Below, piece after piece: positions 1 to 9,054 of a stretch of 64,000 nt of DNA. This DNA is from Streptomyces sp. NBC_01707 (GTDB taxonomy: Bacteria; Actinomycetota; Actinomycetes; Streptomycetales; Streptomycetaceae). Within the stretch, counting starts at the first letter, position 1; each line of letters opens with the position of its first letter. The stretch spans positions 1,984,001 to 2,048,000 of the forward strand of contig NZ_CP109190.1 of the NCBI RefSeq assembly GCF_041438805.1, written 5' to 3'. The notes under the pieces were generated by a model. The model did no database searches, had not been told where the DNA came from, and saw only the letters and a list, made by a program, of their open reading frames with translations. Position numbers and translations under genes: made by a program.

Positions 1-258
1 GCTTTCTGACCGCCCGGACCCGCTGATCGTTTCGGAGTGAGGGCACCGCGCCGTCCGAGGGCGCGGCCGACGCCACGCGCCCGGCACCGTGCCGGCCACT
101 CCTGCCGGCGAGGACCCGGACGCGGCCGACGCCTCCCTCCGGGGCACGGCCGGCGAGCTGCTCCTGGCCTTGTACGACCGTGTTCCGGTGGACTCCCCGA
201 AGCTCGACGCGACCGACGCCTCTTCGACCTGCTCCTGGCCTGGGACCCGGACGAGTAG
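1..258 (+). pseudogene. 3' remnant of a maleylpyruvate isomerase-type (MDMPI) gene, frameshifted
   Basis: The 3' end of a gene that enters from outside the window. One frame reads GTAGELLLALYDRVPVDS up to about base 200. The adjacent frame then continues RRLFDLLLAWDPDE and stops at 256-258. Joined, these give the typical C-terminus of mycothiol-dependent maleylpyruvate isomerase-family proteins (helical DinB-like fold, TIGR03083 type). The indel lies near 200-215, where a single base appears to be missing between the codons for LD and DRR. Either the gene is decayed or the assembly has an error here. Only the last third is visible, so the state of the N-terminus is unknown. Confidence 0.5.
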
Positions 259-374
259 GACATGACCATGCGCCACCTCGTGCGCCCCGAGTGCATGCCT
301 TCCGCCGACGGCTGCAGCCGCGCGTCGTAGCGTCCGGGCCGCTGATCGCGATCTCCGGGCCTCGCGGCGAGGGC

Positions 375-1229
375 TCACCCCGTGCGATAGAGCGCCGTGA
401 GCAGTTCGATCGCGGACTGAGTGGCGGGATGCGGGTCGTCCCGCCACCAGGCGAGCCGCACGGCGATCGGCTCGGCGTCGCGCACCGGCCGGTAGACGAC
501 GCCGGGACGCGGATACTGGTTGGCGGTGGATTCCGCCGTCATTCCCACACAGCGGCCCGTGGAGATGATGGTGAGCCAGTCGTCGACATCGTGCGTGTCC
601 TCGGTCGACGGGCGGGAGTCCGGTGGCCACAGCTCCGTGGTGGTGGTGCCGGTCCGCCGGTCGATGAGCAAAGTGCGCCCGCCGATGTCGGAGAGCCTGA
701 CCGAGCGGCGCCTGGCCAAGGGGTCGTCGGCGGCCATGGCGCACAGACGCCGCTCCAGTCCCACGATGGCGGAGTCGAAGCGGCGGTCGTCCAGCGCCCT
801 GCGCACCACGGCGAGATCACAGGCGCCCTCCGCCAGCCCGGCGGTACCGGAGTTGACGCGGACGAGCTGCAGGTCGGTCTCGGGGTGCGCACCGCTCCAG
901 CGTCGCTGGAAGGCAAGCGTGTGGCGACCGAGGGCCGACCAGGCGTATCCGATCCGCACCCGGGCGTGGCCCGACGTGGCCTCCCGGACGAGATCCGCCA
1001 CCTCGCCGAGCACGCGTCGGGCCTGCGCCACCACGCGCAGCCCGGTCGCGGTCGGAGTCACCTCGCGGGAGGTGCGCCGCAGGAGCCTTACTCCCAGGGC
1101 GCGTTCGAGCGAGGCCAGCGTGCGGGACACGGCCGCCTGGGAGACACCGAGCGCAAGGGCGGCATCGGTGAAACTGCCCTCGTCGACGATCGCGACGAGA
1201 CAGCGCAACTGCCGCAGCTCCACATCCAT
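375..1229 (-). CDS. LysR family transcriptional regulator
   Basis: A 284-residue DNA-binding regulator of normal LysR length. The N-terminal winged helix-turn-helix is clear (LRQLRCLVAIVDEGSF, then ALGVSQAAVSRTLASLE at about residues 25-42). The remainder matches the substrate-binding co-inducer domain. The start MDVELRQL places the HTH at the usual distance from the N-terminus. It is transcribed divergently from an EamA-type exporter, with 68 bases between the start codons, the standard arrangement in which a LysR protein controls the neighbouring transporter. The ligand cannot be inferred. Confidence 0.92.
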   Translation of the reverse strand: MDVELRQLRCLVAIVDEGSFTDAALALGVSQAAVSRTLASLERALGVRLLRRTSREVTPTATGLRVVAQARRVLGEVADLVREATSGHARVRIGYAWSALGRHTLAFQRRWSGAHPETDLQLVRVNSGTAGLAEGACDLAVVRRALDDRRFDSAIVGLERRLCAMAADDPLARRRSVRLSDIGGRTLLIDRRTGTTTTELWPPDSRPSTEDTHDVDDWLTIISTGRCVGMTAESTANQYPRPGVVYRPVRDAEPIAVRLAWWRDDPHPATQSAIELLTALYRTG

Positions 1230-1244
1230 GACTCAAGCGTATAG

Positions 1245-1258
1245 ATGGATCGACCCAT
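1245..1258. promoter_or_regulatory. candidate LysR operator in the divergent intergenic region
   Basis: ATGG-N6-CCAT forms an interrupted inverted repeat midway between the LysR start and the exporter start. A TATAGAT hexamer-like stretch overlaps its left edge (1240-1246). The position suits autoregulation and control of the exporter, but short repeats like this occur by chance. Confidence 0.3.
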
Positions 1259-1297
1259 GCATTTTGTGCAAGAGGCGTGTGGTCGCACGATCGGGGC

Positions 1298-2203
1298 ATG
1301 CAAGCAGCTCCCGCAGGCTCAGCAGCACCCGCGCACCACACTGCCGCGGCGCCCCCTTCCCCGGGGCCTGACGGAAAGCGCCTGGCCGGTATGGCCGCCA
1401 TGTTCGGCAGCGGGCTCTCCAACCAGACCGGCGCCGCGATCGGTTCATTGGCCTTCCCCGTCCTCGGACCTGTCGGTGTCGTCGCGGCACGCCAGTACGT
1501 CGCCGCGATCGTCCTGCTGGCCGTCGGCCGGCCCCGTCCGCGGTCCTTCACCTGGCGTCAGTGGTGGCCGGTCCTGCTGCTGGCGCTGGTGTTCGGATCG
1601 ATGAACCTGTCGTTGTACAGCGCCATCGACCGCATCGGTCTCGGGCTGGCGGTGACCCTGGAGTTCCTCGGACCGCTCGGCATCGCCCTGGCCTCCTCAC
1701 GCCGCCGCGTGGACGCGATCTGTGCGGTGATCGCCGCAGCGGGCGTCGTCACCCTGATGCGTCCGCAACCTTCCGCCGACTACGTCGGGATGGGTCTGGG
1801 GCTGCTGGCCGCCGTCTGCTGGGCGTCCTACATCCTGCTCAACCGCACCGTCGGCCGCCGCATCGCCGGAGCGGAGGGATCGGCGGCCGCCGCAGGCCTC
1901 TCCGCCCTGGGGTTCCTGCCGGTCGGACTCGTCATCGTCGTACAGCATCCGCCGACCGTGGGGGCCGCCGCCTGCGCTGTCGCCGCCGGTGTCCTGTCCT
2001 CAGCCGTGCCGTACCTCGCAGACCTGTTCACCCTGCGACACGTGCCTGCGCAGACCTTCGGTCTGTTCATGAGCGTCAACCCCGTCCTGGCGGCCGTGGT
2101 CGGATGGATCGTCCTGGGGCAGAACCTGGGCTGGATCGAGTGGGCCGGCATGGCAACCGTCGTCTGCGCCAACGCGATCAGCATCCTCATACGTCGCACC
2201 TGA
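1298..2203 (+). CDS. EamA/DMT family transporter (probable metabolite exporter)
   Basis: An integral membrane protein of about 301 residues with roughly ten hydrophobic segments in two homologous halves, as in the drug/metabolite transporter superfamily (EamA, RhtA-like). Typical stretches include NLSLYSAIDRIGLGLAVTLEF, at the middle of the first repeat, and the second repeat containing LRHVPAQTFGLFMSVNPVLA. The start at 1298 (MQAAPAGSAA) is preferred over an in-frame ATG seven codons upstream because the N-terminus is already long and disordered. Family members export amino acids, nucleosides or drugs. The divergent LysR gene is the likely regulator. Confidence 0.88.
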   Translation: MQAAPAGSAAPAHHTAAAPPSPGPDGKRLAGMAAMFGSGLSNQTGAAIGSLAFPVLGPVGVVAARQYVAAIVLLAVGRPRPRSFTWRQWWPVLLLALVFGSMNLSLYSAIDRIGLGLAVTLEFLGPLGIALASSRRRVDAICAVIAAAGVVTLMRPQPSADYVGMGLGLLAAVCWASYILLNRTVGRRIAGAEGSAAAAGLSALGFLPVGLVIVVQHPPTVGAAACAVAAGVLSSAVPYLADLFTLRHVPAQTFGLFMSVNPVLAAVVGWIVLGQNLGWIEWAGMATVVCANAISILIRRT

Positions 2204-2715
2204 CGGAACGCCTCGCACATCCGGGTGCAGGAAAACGGCCGCACGTCCGGTCCCCGGCCGTCTCGCCCTGCTCATCGGCCCGCCGGGCATCGGACGTCGG
2301 CCATCCGGCTGCCCTTGACGGTGGTCTTTCCCCGGTCCGGGCCGAAGCGGGTCCGCTCCACCGCACCGGTGACGGACCGGTGGCCGTCGAGTAGCCGTCA
2401 CCGGCGCCCGCCGAGGGGCTCGGCGCACCCGTGCGTGGCGCGGAGAACGGACTCCCACCGTCGGCCTCCATGGTGCGGTGATCGCTTGATGGAGGCCTCG
2501 CGCGGCGACGTACGCATCTGCTCCGGCGCCGTTGTCCCGGTGGCACGCACGCTTCGCGGATCCGGGTCCTGTGCCGACGTCCTGCCTCTCCACCGACCGG
2601 GAATCACCTCCGTCCCATCCCTTGCGCCGACAGCGTGCAGCGATCAGGATGCTGACTGCATGTGACCGCCGGTAACCGCCGCCCATCAGGGCTGGGACGT
2701 GAAGAAGGTCCTGCT
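2204..2715. other. intergenic stretch without a recognisable gene
   Basis: About 510 bases between the exporter and the small secreted protein. Open frames exist on both strands because of the high GC, but none has a convincing start, ribosome binding site or family motif. No strong hairpin was found. Confidence 0.4.
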
Positions 2716-3315
2716 GTGTCCGTACTCCGCCACACGACGAACACCCTCGGCTCCCTGTCGACAGGCGTCCGCCTCACCGTCCTCGGCGCGGTGCTGGCGG
2801 CAGCCGCCGCCCTGCTCCCCGCCGCTTCCGCCGCGGCTGCGGAACCAGGCGTCGGCGGTTACACCGACCCCTCGTACGCCTCCACGTGCGCCTTCCACCG
2901 CTACGGCGAGGGTGAGACGCCGCCGCTCTCCCTGTTCGGCGCCGACCCGCTGTGCGTGGAGTACGCCAAGCGGGACATCACCGTGGCCAACGGCGGCGCG
3001 GCACGCTTTCTGCTGGCCGAGCCCGCGCGCTTCGCGCTCGCCGTACCGGCGTGCCGTTACTGGCAGTTGGACCATTGGAGCGTGCAGGCCACGGCAGGCG
3101 GAACCGAACTGGTCGGCTGGGACGGCAGCTACTGGTTCGACAAGGCGGAGGGCAGCGCCGCGGCGAGGGTACGCAACATCACCGTCGCCGGGCAGCCAGC
3201 GCGGGCCGAGGACGCCGCGGAGGTGATCCGGCCGTACGACGCCCGGCTCGCCGACGCGCTCATACGCGACGCGGCGGGTCTGGCGGTGCGGCTGCCGGTG
3301 AGCGGACTGTGTTGA
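2716..3315 (+). CDS. small secreted cysteine-containing protein, function unknown
   Basis: A 199-residue protein with a classical Sec signal peptide: Arg-containing N-region, hydrophobic Ala/Leu core, cleavage near ASAAAA at about residue 40. The GTG start at 2716 is preferred because GAAGAAGG lies seven bases upstream. An in-frame GTG at 2662 would give a poor N-terminus. The mature part has four cysteines (STCAF, PLCVE, PACRY and the C-terminal LC), so two disulfides are likely. No domain is recognised. The stop overlaps the next gene by 7 bases, so it is the first gene of a tight set with a Tat-type protein and a GMC oxidoreductase. It may be an extracellular partner of that enzyme (inference). 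Confidence 0.75.
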   Translation: MSVLRHTTNTLGSLSTGVRLTVLGAVLAAAAALLPAASAAAAEPGVGGYTDPSYASTCAFHRYGEGETPPLSLFGADPLCVEYAKRDITVANGGAARFLLAEPARFALAVPACRYWQLDHWSVQATAGGTELVGWDGSYWFDKAEGSAAARVRNITVAGQPARAEDAAEVIRPYDARLADALIRDAAGLAVRLPVSGLC

Positions 3316-4031
3316 GCGAACCACCCGCACGTCCCACTCGGCGGCGGCTGCTCGTCGGGCTGACCGCCGCCGTCGCCGCCCTGCGAGCAGGGGAGCTGAC
3401 CGCCGAGGCCACGCCTTCCGCTCGCCCTGTGCCTGATTCGGTCCCGGTGGCCCAGGCCGGGCCGCAGCCCGCTTCCCTTGCGCTGCCCGACCCGACGACC
3501 GCCACGCTGGAGGCGTTTGCGGACACCATGGTCCCGGGCGAGAAGAGGTACGGCGGTGACATGGCGGTCGCCGGGGCGGCCCCCGGTCCCGGCGCCGTAC
3601 AGGCGGGGGCCGTCGAGCTGCTCAACCTTCCCGATCTCGGCATCGGTGTGCTGCTGCCCGAGCTGGCGCTGCTGGTGAACACCCGCGCCCTCGCCTACGC
3701 GGCCACCCACGGCCGGGTCCTGCCGCCCACTCAACCTCCGTTCGTAGCGCTGCGGTTCACCGATCGCACCGCGCTCGCCGGAGAGCTGCTCACACCCGGC
3801 GCCCCGGACCGGCAGCTGTACGTGCTGCTCGCACTCTTCGCCGCCGCGGCCTTCGACACCGCGGCCCACCTGCACACCGCCGTAGCCATCCGGCAACGCC
3901 ACCCGGGCCTGGTCTGGATCGGCTTCCCGGCGCCCGGCGCCGACGGACTGTGGCGCTTCCCCGACTACTCGTACGGCAGAAGGCTCGCCTCCGAACATCC
4001 GCTCACCACCGTCGGAGGGCACCCCGCATGA
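3309..4031 (+). CDS. Tat-signal partner protein of the adjacent GMC oxidoreductase (DUF5987-like)
   Basis: About 240 residues. The N-terminus carries TRRRLLVGLTAAVAAL, a twin-arginine signal. The body (LEAFADTMVPGEKRYGGD, then helices with Ala/Leu and DTAAHLHTAVAIR) resembles small proteins found beside GMC enzymes in actinomycetes, recalled as DUF5987, and analogous in position to gluconate 2-dehydrogenase subunit 3. The family call is from memory. The start is GTG 3309, or TTG 3312 giving a 4-base overlap. The stop overlaps the next ATG (ATGA). Tat export would deliver it folded, possibly together with the FAD enzyme, which has no export signal of its own (hitch-hiking is inference). Confidence 0.7.
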   Translation: MLSEPPARPTRRRLLVGLTAAVAALRAGELTAEATPSARPVPDSVPVAQAGPQPASLALPDPTTATLEAFADTMVPGEKRYGGDMAVAGAAPGPGAVQAGAVELLNLPDLGIGVLLPELALLVNTRALAYAATHGRVLPPTQPPFVALRFTDRTALAGELLTPGAPDRQLYVLLALFAAAAFDTAAHLHTAVAIRQRHPGLVWIGFPAPGADGLWRFPDYSYGRRLASEHPLTTVGGHPA

Positions 4032-5623
4032 GCGTCACCGAACGCACCGACGTGCTGGTCATCGGCAGCGGCTTCGGGGGCGCCATCCCCGCCTACCATC
4101 TGGCCGCGGGCGGCGCCGAGGTGGTGATCCTGGAACGCGGACCGCACCTCACCGCCCCCGACTTCACCCATGACCTGCGTCTGGGCGGCTACACCCGGAT
4201 CGTCGACCTCGTGCAGGGCGACGGCATCACCGTCGTCGCCGGCAACTGCGTCGGCGGGTCCAGCGTGGTCTACTTCGCCGCTTCGCTGCGGGCCCCTGGC
4301 TTCGTCTTCGACCGCCGCGGCAGTCTGGGCCACCGCCTGTGGCCTTCGACCCTGACGCGTGCGGCACTCGACCCGTGGTACGACCGGGTCGAGGAGGCCC
4401 TGCCCGTGGCCGAGCAGAGCTGGGACCAAGTGCCCTACCCCGGCGGCCTGTTCGCGGCAGCGTGCGATCGTGCGGGCCGCACCTGCAACCCTGTGCCCGT
4501 CGCCGTCGACCTGGCCCGCTGCACCAACTGCAACTGGATGCTGAACGGCTGCCACTTCGACGCCAAGCGCTCCATGCTGCTGAACTACCTCCCCGCCGCG
4601 ACCGCGCACGGCGCCGAGATCCGCCCACTCCACGAGGTGCAGACGATCGCGCCTGCCACCACACCCGGTTACCGCTACCGCGTCTCGTACACGCGGCTCG
4701 ACGCCGGCGACTACCGGCTGCCGGTCGGTGCAGGGGCGATCGAGGCCAAGACCGTGGTGCTGGCCGCGGGCGCTCTGGCCACCCCCGTGCTGCTGCAGCG
4801 CTCGGCTCCTCTGCTCGGCGGCGTCCCGCAGGCCGTCGGGCGCTACTTCTCGGGCAACGGCGACCGCGTGTCCATCGCCGACGTCGACGAAGGCAAGGTG
4901 CGCGACCTGCTCGGTCTCGAGCGCGCACCGGGCATCCCGTACCAGGGCTTCCCCATCGGGAAGCCCATTGGTTCCATGTCGTACGACCGGCTCGACCCGG
5001 CAACGGCGGAGTTCACCCGTTTCTCCCTTCAGCAGATCTACTTCCCCGGCATCACCGACCTGCTGGCCCAGGCCACTGACGCCCCGGCGACGAGCTGGTT
5101 CGGCGTCCGCAAGAAGGAGCTGCGGGCACGCTGGCCGTCGTGGCTCTCCGTGCTCGCCATGACCGAGGACGACAACGAGGGCGTCTTCGGCCCGCCGCCA
5201 CCCACCGGTAGCTCGACGCGCGTGGCCACATCGCTCTGCCTGTCCACGCTCTCGTACCGGCCGACGGCGAACACCCTGCGCGGCTGGGCCGCCGCGGACG
5301 CCGAGGCCCGCGCGGTGCTGGAACGCGACGGTCTTGCGCGGGTGCGGCCCTGGAGCGAGAACGCCGCCGGGTCCGTGAGCGCACACCCTCTCGCCTCCTG
5401 CCGGATGGGTGACGACCCCGCCACCTCGGCGCTCGACGAACGCGGCGAACTACGAGGCCACCCGGGTCTGTTCGTCACCGACGGTTCGGCGGTACCGACC
5501 TCGCTCTGCGTGAACCCCTCACTGACGATCGCGGCGCTGGCCGAACGGGCGTGTCCCGGCATCGTGGAGAGCACCGCCGAGGAAGGCGTGCGCGCACGGT
5601 ACGGGGCCCCGGTGCCCCGGTGA
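4028..5623 (+). CDS. GMC-type FAD-dependent oxidoreductase (cholesterol-oxidase-like)
   Basis: A 531-residue flavoprotein. The Rossmann FAD motif VLVIGSGFGGA is at about residues 10-20, followed by VVILERGP. NCVGGSSVVYFAA is the second FAD-contacting block. The C-terminal GMC block contains SVSAHPLASCRMGDD (the His region), then GHPGLFVTDGSAVPTSLCVNPSLTIAALAERA. A CTNCNW...GCHFDAK segment in the middle is also seen in cholesterol-oxidase-type GMC proteins. The family oxidises alcohols or sterols with FAD and O2 or another acceptor; the substrate is not defined here. ATG 4028 overlaps the preceding stop and has GGAGGG eight bases upstream. There is no signal peptide. Confidence 0.9.
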   Translation: MSVTERTDVLVIGSGFGGAIPAYHLAAGGAEVVILERGPHLTAPDFTHDLRLGGYTRIVDLVQGDGITVVAGNCVGGSSVVYFAASLRAPGFVFDRRGSLGHRLWPSTLTRAALDPWYDRVEEALPVAEQSWDQVPYPGGLFAAACDRAGRTCNPVPVAVDLARCTNCNWMLNGCHFDAKRSMLLNYLPAATAHGAEIRPLHEVQTIAPATTPGYRYRVSYTRLDAGDYRLPVGAGAIEAKTVVLAAGALATPVLLQRSAPLLGGVPQAVGRYFSGNGDRVSIADVDEGKVRDLLGLERAPGIPYQGFPIGKPIGSMSYDRLDPATAEFTRFSLQQIYFPGITDLLAQATDAPATSWFGVRKKELRARWPSWLSVLAMTEDDNEGVFGPPPPTGSSTRVATSLCLSTLSYRPTANTLRGWAAADAEARAVLERDGLARVRPWSENAAGSVSAHPLASCRMGDDPATSALDERGELRGHPGLFVTDGSAVPTSLCVNPSLTIAALAERACPGIVESTAEEGVRARYGAPVPR

Positions 5624-5635
5624 AAGGAATCCCTC

Positions 5636-6574
5636 GTGAACTCGCTCTACCCGCCGCGGATGACCGGTCGTCCAGGGCGGCTCGAAGTCTGGTACGCGAC
5701 GTTGACCGATCCGCGTACCGGGACCGGCGTGTGGATCCACCACGAAGTGGTGGCACCCCAGCACGACGGCCCGGTCCGGGCACACGGCTGGATATCCGTC
5801 TTCCCGCCGGACGGACCGCCGGTCACCGAGCGGTTCGGGGGCCGGGACGCTCCGCCGCCCCAGGGCGAGGCGTACTTCGAGGTGCCGGGGGTGCGGGCAA
5901 CGCCCAGCCTGCTGGAGGGCACCGCGGGCGCGATCACCTGGCGTCTGACGGTCACCGGGGGCGGAGAGCCCCTCTACACCTTTCCGCGCTGGTCCTGGCA
6001 GCGTGAACTGCTCCCCGCCGCCCAGATCGTGCCTGCCCCCGACGCCGTTTTCGAGGGGGAACTCGTCTTCGGGGAAAGACGGTTCACCCTCTCCGACGCC
6101 GTGGGAGGCGTCGCCCGGATCGCCGGTCACGGCAATGCCCAGCGATGGGCGTGGCTCCATGCGGGCCTCGGTGGCGGGGACGTACTGGAAGTGGTGGCCG
6201 CCGTCGCCCGCCGTCCCACGATGCGGTGGCTGCCACCGCTGCCCATGCTTCAGCTGCGGATCGGTGGCACCGACTGGCCGCGCGACCCGTTGCTGACCGC
6301 GCCACTGCTGCGCGCACGGATCGGGCTGCCGGACTGGTCGGTCGCAGGCGGCGGCGCGCGGCGCAGGGTACGGATCGATGTGACCCAGGACCCGGTCGAC
6401 TGTGTCTCGCTCTCCTACACCGACCCCGACGGAGCGACCGCCACATGCACCAACACCGAACGTGCGACCGTCGACGTGGTCGTCGAACGCCGCACCGGGC
6501 TGCGCCGCTTCGAGGTGGAACACCGCTGGCATCTGGATCGCACCGGTCACGCGGAGGTGGGGACCCGGCCGTGA
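5636..6574 (+). CDS. AttH/CrtC-like lipocalin-fold protein, function unknown
   Basis: A 312-residue cytoplasmic protein with a GTG start and AAAGGA upstream, 12 bases after the GMC gene. Beta-rich sequence with WIHHEVVAP, FPRWSWQREL, and GHGNAQRWAWLHAGLG in the middle recalls the double-lipocalin fold of AttH, tocopherol-cyclase-like and hydroxyneurosporene-synthase (CrtC) proteins, which handle hydrophobic substrates such as terpenoids. The assignment rests on these motifs only. As last gene of the four-gene set, it may bind or transform a lipid or terpenoid product of the GMC enzyme (inference). Confidence 0.6.
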   Translation: MNSLYPPRMTGRPGRLEVWYATLTDPRTGTGVWIHHEVVAPQHDGPVRAHGWISVFPPDGPPVTERFGGRDAPPPQGEAYFEVPGVRATPSLLEGTAGAITWRLTVTGGGEPLYTFPRWSWQRELLPAAQIVPAPDAVFEGELVFGERRFTLSDAVGGVARIAGHGNAQRWAWLHAGLGGGDVLEVVAAVARRPTMRWLPPLPMLQLRIGGTDWPRDPLLTAPLLRARIGLPDWSVAGGGARRRVRIDVTQDPVDCVSLSYTDPDGATATCTNTERATVDVVVERRTGLRRFEVEHRWHLDRTGHAEVGTRP

Positions 6575-6697
6575 GAACGGTGCGCCGCCCTCGTGACGCG
6601 GACCGCGTATCCACGCCCCGGAGGAACCCACCGAGTCGTCTGCCACGCAGACCTCGGTACAGGTGTTCGCAGGGACCGGGTTAGTCTGACCGTCGTA

Positions 6698-6777
6698 CCG
6701 GACACGGGGTGCCCTACCCGAGGGCTGAGATCACACCCGTCGAACCTGAACCAGTTCGCACTGGCGGAGGGATGTCT
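6698..6777 (+). promoter_or_regulatory. TPP (thi-box) riboswitch
   Basis: The conserved thi-box elements occur in order: GGGGTGC at 6707-6713, GGCTGAGA at 6723-6730, ACCC then GAACCTGA at 6741-6748, and CAG...CTGGCGGAGGG ending at 6771. Thiamine pyrophosphate binding normally represses. Here GGAGGG also serves as the ribosome binding site of the following ATG at 6781, so control is probably at translation initiation. A TAGTCT hexamer at 6682-6687 could be the -10 box, but no good -35 is visible. It controls cytX-thiM-thiE. Confidence 0.93.
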
Positions 6778-6780
6778 TTC

Positions 6781-8187
6781 ATGCCTTTGACGCATGTTTC
6801 CGGCGGGCTGCCCGCCGACGGCCGGCAGACCGTCTTCGACGGACGGATGCCGGTGGCGGCCGGCGACCTCCGGGTCGAGACGCACGGCATCGAGCCGGTC
6901 CCCGAGAGCAATCGCTACGGCGGTCCCGGGCGCCTGTTCAGCGTGTGGTTCGCTCCCAATCTGACCATGACCGGTGTATTCACCGGCACCGTCGGCATCG
7001 CCCTCGGCCTGGACTTCGCCACCGCGCTCGCCGCCGTCGTGCTGGGCACGGTGCTCGGCGCGGTGCCCACCGCCTACCTGGGGACCTGGGGGAGCCAGAC
7101 CGGTGCCGGACAGCTGCCGCTGGCCCGGCTCGCCTTCGGCCGGGCCGTGACGGTGCCCGGCATCCTGCAGTGGCTGTCCTCGGTCGCCTGGGACGCGCTG
7201 ATCGGGCTGTTCGGCGGGGACGCGCTCGCGCGGCTCTGCGGCTGGCCGTTCTGGCTCGGCGTGCTGGCCATGATGTTGGCCCAGGGCGCCCTCGGCGTGC
7301 TGGGCTACGAGGCCATCCACCGGCTCCAGATCGTCATGACCTTCGTACTCGCCGGCGCGTTCGCCCTGATCGCCTGGCGGCTGCTCGACGGTGTCCATCC
7401 GGTCGGAGCCGGCACCGCCCACGGCGCCGACCGGGCCGGCGCGTTCGTCCTGACCAGCACCATCGCGCTGAGTCTGGCCCTGTCCTGGGCCCCGTACGCC
7501 AGCGACTTCAGCCGCTATCTGCCACGCACCACCTCGCGCCCGCGCATGTTCTGGTTCACGCTGCTCGGCCTGGTGGTGTCCTTCGTGGCCGTCCAGGCCC
7601 TCGGGTTGCTGGGCGCGTCCGTACTGACCGACCAGACCGCCGCAGGGGTGGACAAGCTGCTGGGCGGTGGGGTGCTGGGCGCGTTCGGACTGCTCGCCGT
7701 GGCGCTGGCCGCCCTCTGCAGCAACGCCATGAACGACTACAGCGGTTCCTTGGCCCTGCAGACCGTCGGCGTGCGCATTCCCCGCCCGGCGGCCGCCGCC
7801 CTCGCCGCCGCGCTCGGCTTCCCTCTGGTGCTGTGGATGCACGCTGCCGACACCACTGCCCGCTTCCAGAACGTGCTGCTGTTCGTCGGCTACTGGATCC
7901 CCGGATTCGTGGCGATCGTCATCGTCGACTGGATCGCACGGGCCCGGACACGGGACGGTGCGGCGATCGATCTCGCCGCCGAGACCGCTCGGCCGAACTC
8001 CGGGTGGCCCCCGTTGCTGGCGTTCGCCGTCGCCTTCGCCGCGGCGGTGCCGTTCATGGACACCAGTCTGTACGTGGGACCGGTGGCCGCCGCCCTGCAC
8101 AGCGCCGACCTCTCGTACTACGTGGCGTTCCTCGTGGCTCTCACCGTCTACGCGCCGCTGCGGCTACGCCGTCGCCCGCAGGACTGA
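6781..8187 (+). CDS. cytX: CytX-type NCS1 permease, probable thiamine-precursor (hydroxymethylpyrimidine) transporter
   Basis: A 468-residue NCS1 (cytosine/purine/thiamine permease) protein with about twelve membrane segments. Typical features are RYGGPGRLFSVWFAPNLTMTG at the first helix, SVAWDALIGLFGGDA, and SLALSWAPYASDFSRYLPRTT in the middle. NCS1 permeases placed under thi-boxes and next to thiM/thiE are called CytX and are predicted HMP importers. The ATG at 6781 lies nine bases after the riboswitch GGAGGG. An in-frame ATG at 6772 is too close to it. Import of HMP would feed salvage together with ThiM and ThiE. Confidence 0.87.
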   Translation: MPLTHVSGGLPADGRQTVFDGRMPVAAGDLRVETHGIEPVPESNRYGGPGRLFSVWFAPNLTMTGVFTGTVGIALGLDFATALAAVVLGTVLGAVPTAYLGTWGSQTGAGQLPLARLAFGRAVTVPGILQWLSSVAWDALIGLFGGDALARLCGWPFWLGVLAMMLAQGALGVLGYEAIHRLQIVMTFVLAGAFALIAWRLLDGVHPVGAGTAHGADRAGAFVLTSTIALSLALSWAPYASDFSRYLPRTTSRPRMFWFTLLGLVVSFVAVQALGLLGASVLTDQTAAGVDKLLGGGVLGAFGLLAVALAALCSNAMNDYSGSLALQTVGVRIPRPAAAALAAALGFPLVLWMHAADTTARFQNVLLFVGYWIPGFVAIVIVDWIARARTRDGAAIDLAAETARPNSGWPPLLAFAVAFAAAVPFMDTSLYVGPVAAALHSADLSYYVAFLVALTVYAPLRLRRRPQD

Positions 8188-8244
8188 CCTGCCGCCGGCC
8201 GACGGACCCCGAACGACATCCCCTCCCCCACGGAGCGAAATCCC

Positions 8245-9054
8245 ATGCCCGTTACATCCACCGATCACACCGCTTTCGTCCCGCAGGCCCTCGCACGCGT
8301 GCGGGCGGACTCCCCTCTGGTCCAGTGCCTGACCAACTCGGTGGTCACGGGCTTCACCGCCAACGTCCTGCTGGCGCTCGGCGCCTCGCCGGCCATGGTC
8401 GACATTCCGGAGGAGGCCGGCCCGTTCGCCCGGGTCGCCTCCGGGGTCCTGATCAATCTCGGTACCCCGCACGCGGAGCAGCGCTCCGCCATGGTCGAGG
8501 CCGCGCGGGCGGCGGGTTCGGCCGGCACCCCGTGGGTCCTCGACCCGGTGGCGGTCGGCGCGCTGCCGGTGCGCACCGCTCTGGCGCGAGAACTCCTGCG
8601 GCTGCGACCGACTGTGATCCGGGGCAACGCGTCCGAGATCATCGCGCTCGCGGGCGCGGGCGACGGCGGCCGCGGCGTGGACTCCTCCGACGGCGTCGGG
8701 GCCGCCGAGGATTCGGCCCGCGAGCTGGCGCGTGCAGCAGGCTGTGTGGTCGCCGTCTCCGGGCCTGTCGACTTCGTCACCGACGGGGTGCGCAGCGCCC
8801 GGATCGCCAACGGTGACGCCCTGTTGACCCGGGTGACAGGTGGCGGCTGCGCACTGGGTGCGGTGATGGCCGCCTTCGCGGCGGTCGACGAGGACCGCTT
8901 CGCCGCGGTCGTGGCCGCCGTCACCACGTACACGGTCGCCGCCGAACTGGCCGCGAAGGAGTCCTCCGGGCCCGGCAGCTTCGCCGTCGCCTTCCTGGAC
9001 GCGCTCGCCGCACTGCAGGAAGCGGACCTCGGCGAGCGGGCGGCCCTCTCGTGA
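8245..9054 (+). CDS. thiM: hydroxyethylthiazole kinase ThiM
   Basis: A 269-residue ribokinase-fold kinase that phosphorylates 4-methyl-5-(2-hydroxyethyl)thiazole for thiamine salvage. Hallmarks are [28 protein letters not shown] at the N-terminus, [21 protein letters not shown], and the anion-hole/catalytic block [15 protein letters not shown] near residue 195, where the Cys is characteristic of ThiM. Length fits the family. GGAG is upstream of the ATG. It follows cytX by 57 bases, and its stop overlaps the GTG start of thiE (GTGA). Confidence 0.95.
   Translation: MPVTSTDHTAFVPQALARVRADSPLVQCLTNSVVTGFTANVLLALGASPAMVDIPEEAGPFARVASGVLINLGTPHAEQRSAMVEAARAAGSAGTPWVLDPVAVGALPVRTALARELLRLRPTVIRGNASEIIALAGAGDGGRGVDSSDGVGAAEDSARELARAAGCVVAVSGPVDFVTDGVRSARIANGDALLTRVTGGGCALGAVMAAFAAVDEDRFAAVVAAVTTYTVAAELAAKESSGPGSFAVAFLDALAALQEADLGERAALS

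Noticed and set aside
6547..8100. Minus-strand 517-codon open frame opposite cytX
   Set aside because: Antisense to a riboswitch-controlled NCS1 transporter; Gly/Arg/Gln-rich without recognisable motifs.
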